From Pseudomonadota bacterium (GTDB lineage Bacteria; SAR324; XYD2-FULL-50-16; JAHJRI01), in NCBI GenBank assembly GCA_022360105.1, contig JAKSDL010000004.1, positions 1-5,927 on the forward strand: 5,927 nt of DNA, read 5' to 3'. The notes under the pieces were generated by a model. It searched no databases and was not told the origin of the DNA. It saw only the letters and a list, made by a program, of their open reading frames with translations. The number at the start of each line of letters is the position of its first letter. The stretch's first letter is position 1. Positions 5,386-5,927 of this stretch are shown here, piece after piece. The translations under genes were made by a program, and so were the position numbers.

Positions 5386-5885
5386 CTATAGGCGGCAATA
5401 ACCGACAGATGGAGTTTTACATACTTTTCCGACTGCTATTGTGGCCCCTCCCAACTTAGCATTTTCAATCTGCTGATTGTTGAACCTGGCATTGATTAAA
5501 TTGGAACTGACCAAAATAGCATTTTTCAATTTCGCATTGGTCAAATCGGCATTCTCCAGGTTAGCGTTCGACAGGTCAACATCCCGCAAGTCGAGTCCTT
5601 TTAAATTGGCACCTTTGAGGTTTTTAAATCCGGTTTTTATCTGTTTGATTAATAATACCTTTGAAAATATTCCTTCTTGATTTAAGCCGGTTTTTATCCA
5701 GGCCGGTACGCCAATTGCGCCTTTATAATTTGCCTGATCAGCCTGGACATGATCCAGATTCGTTGTAGATAGATTAAGACCTGAGAGATTGCACCCGTTA
5801 TTTCATATGGTTCTAATGCCCGGATGTTCAAATTATTCTGATTAAAGTTATTTGTATATCTTGACCACTGTGAACGAAATTCATA
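5386..5885 (-). pseudogene. Pentapeptide-repeat protein gene, frameshifted
   Basis: Pentapeptide-repeat proteins fold into a right-handed square beta helix; their functions vary and this one cannot be assigned. Read leftward, one frame is open from 5802 to the TAG at 5386-5388. It shows a repeat pair (CNLSG LNLST), then a linker (QADQANYKGAIGVPAWIKTG), then about twelve A(N/D)LxN-type repeats such as GANLK, DVDLS, NANLE, NADLT, NAKLK, NAILV. Upstream of the TGA at 5803-5805 the neighbouring frame, open from 5885, reads SQWSRYTNNFNQNNLNIRAL and then EPYEITG. Joining the two near 5791 with one added base gives EITG-A-NLSGLNLS, so I infer a single-base deletion. That frame is itself closed upstream by a TAA at 5886-5888 and has no start codon. 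The end (KVCKTPSVGYCRL) does not look like a repeat and may also be altered. A shorter product from an internal TTG cannot be excluded. Confidence 0.78.
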
Positions 5886-5895
5886 TTATAATAGA

Positions 5896-5921
5896 CGTGT
5901 GTGTAATTTTAGCCGTGTGTG
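5896..5921. repeat. Pair of CGTGTGTG direct repeats
   Basis: CGTGTGTG occurs at 5896-5903 and 5914-5921, 18 bases start to start, each followed by AT-rich sequence. They lie immediately upstream of the pentapeptide-repeat reading frame. On the minus strand TATAAT at 5884-5889 lies just downstream of them, so they could flank or overlap a promoter. The window ends six bases later, so further copies may exist outside. Confidence 0.4.
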
Positions 5922-5927
5922 AATAAC

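Noticed and set aside
5213..5398. 61-codon minus-strand frame starting at a TTG
   Set aside because: It overlaps the end of the pentapeptide-repeat frame, lacks a ribosome binding site, contains a nested palindrome and matches no family I recognise. Read-through of non-coding DNA is more likely.
1..5927. CRISPR array, tRNA, rRNA or complete insertion sequence
   Set aside because: No regularly spaced direct repeats of CRISPR length, no tRNA-like cloverleaf with TTCGAATC-type arm, no rRNA sequence and no transposase were found on reading both strands.

Overview
The window is a moderately AT-rich stretch of bacterial DNA. By protein content it looks like a motile Gram-negative bacterium, plausibly a Desulfobacterota (deltaproteobacterial) species. 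The main hint is the cysteine-rich PAS domain in the first chemoreceptor, a variant I associate with such bacteria; this is an impression, not a database result. The window mixes intact signalling genes with at least three eroded genes: an ABC transporter remnant, a cheW remnant and a frameshifted pentapeptide-repeat gene. It therefore reads as an accessory or decaying region, not a tightly packed core operon.

Left part (1-2300): a degraded ABC-transporter ATPase tail on the + strand (54-336) faces a complete minus-strand methyl-accepting chemotaxis protein (MCP1, 431-1888). A perfect 13-bp hairpin lies between them. Just upstream of MCP1, in the same orientation, is a broken cheW gene (1915-2167). 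Its two halves are in different frames, and a good extended -10 promoter lies behind it (2267-2296). The layout suggests a former cheW-mcp operon whose coupling-protein gene has decayed while the receptor and promoter remain.

Middle (2300-4300): a second minus-strand MCP (MCP2, 2613-4040) has about six predicted membrane helices in place of a periplasmic ligand domain. Its signalling tip is nearly identical to that of MCP1. Both receptors lack a large periplasmic domain, so they probably sense intracellular, redox/energy or membrane-associated signals. No intact CheW, CheA, CheR or CheB is present here.

Right part (4300-5120): the most unusual segment is a small-protein locus on the + strand. 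A set of GTTAC motifs spaced 11-12 bp apart, bounded by an 11-bp inverted repeat, precedes a possible 24-codon leader ORF, a weak attenuator-like hairpin, a well-supported 103-codon gene, a possible 19-codon hydrophobic peptide with a very strong ribosome binding site, and a long inverted repeat. The 103-aa protein has a charged helical body and a Gly-rich C-terminus ending in Gly-Gly. It could be a modified-peptide precursor or a structural coiled-coil protein. No modifying enzyme is visible, so this is a candidate and not a demonstrated system.

Far right (5120-5927): a non-coding stretch with a nested palindrome, then a minus-strand pentapeptide-repeat gene with an apparent single-base deletion, then a pair of CGTGTGTG direct repeats at the window edge.
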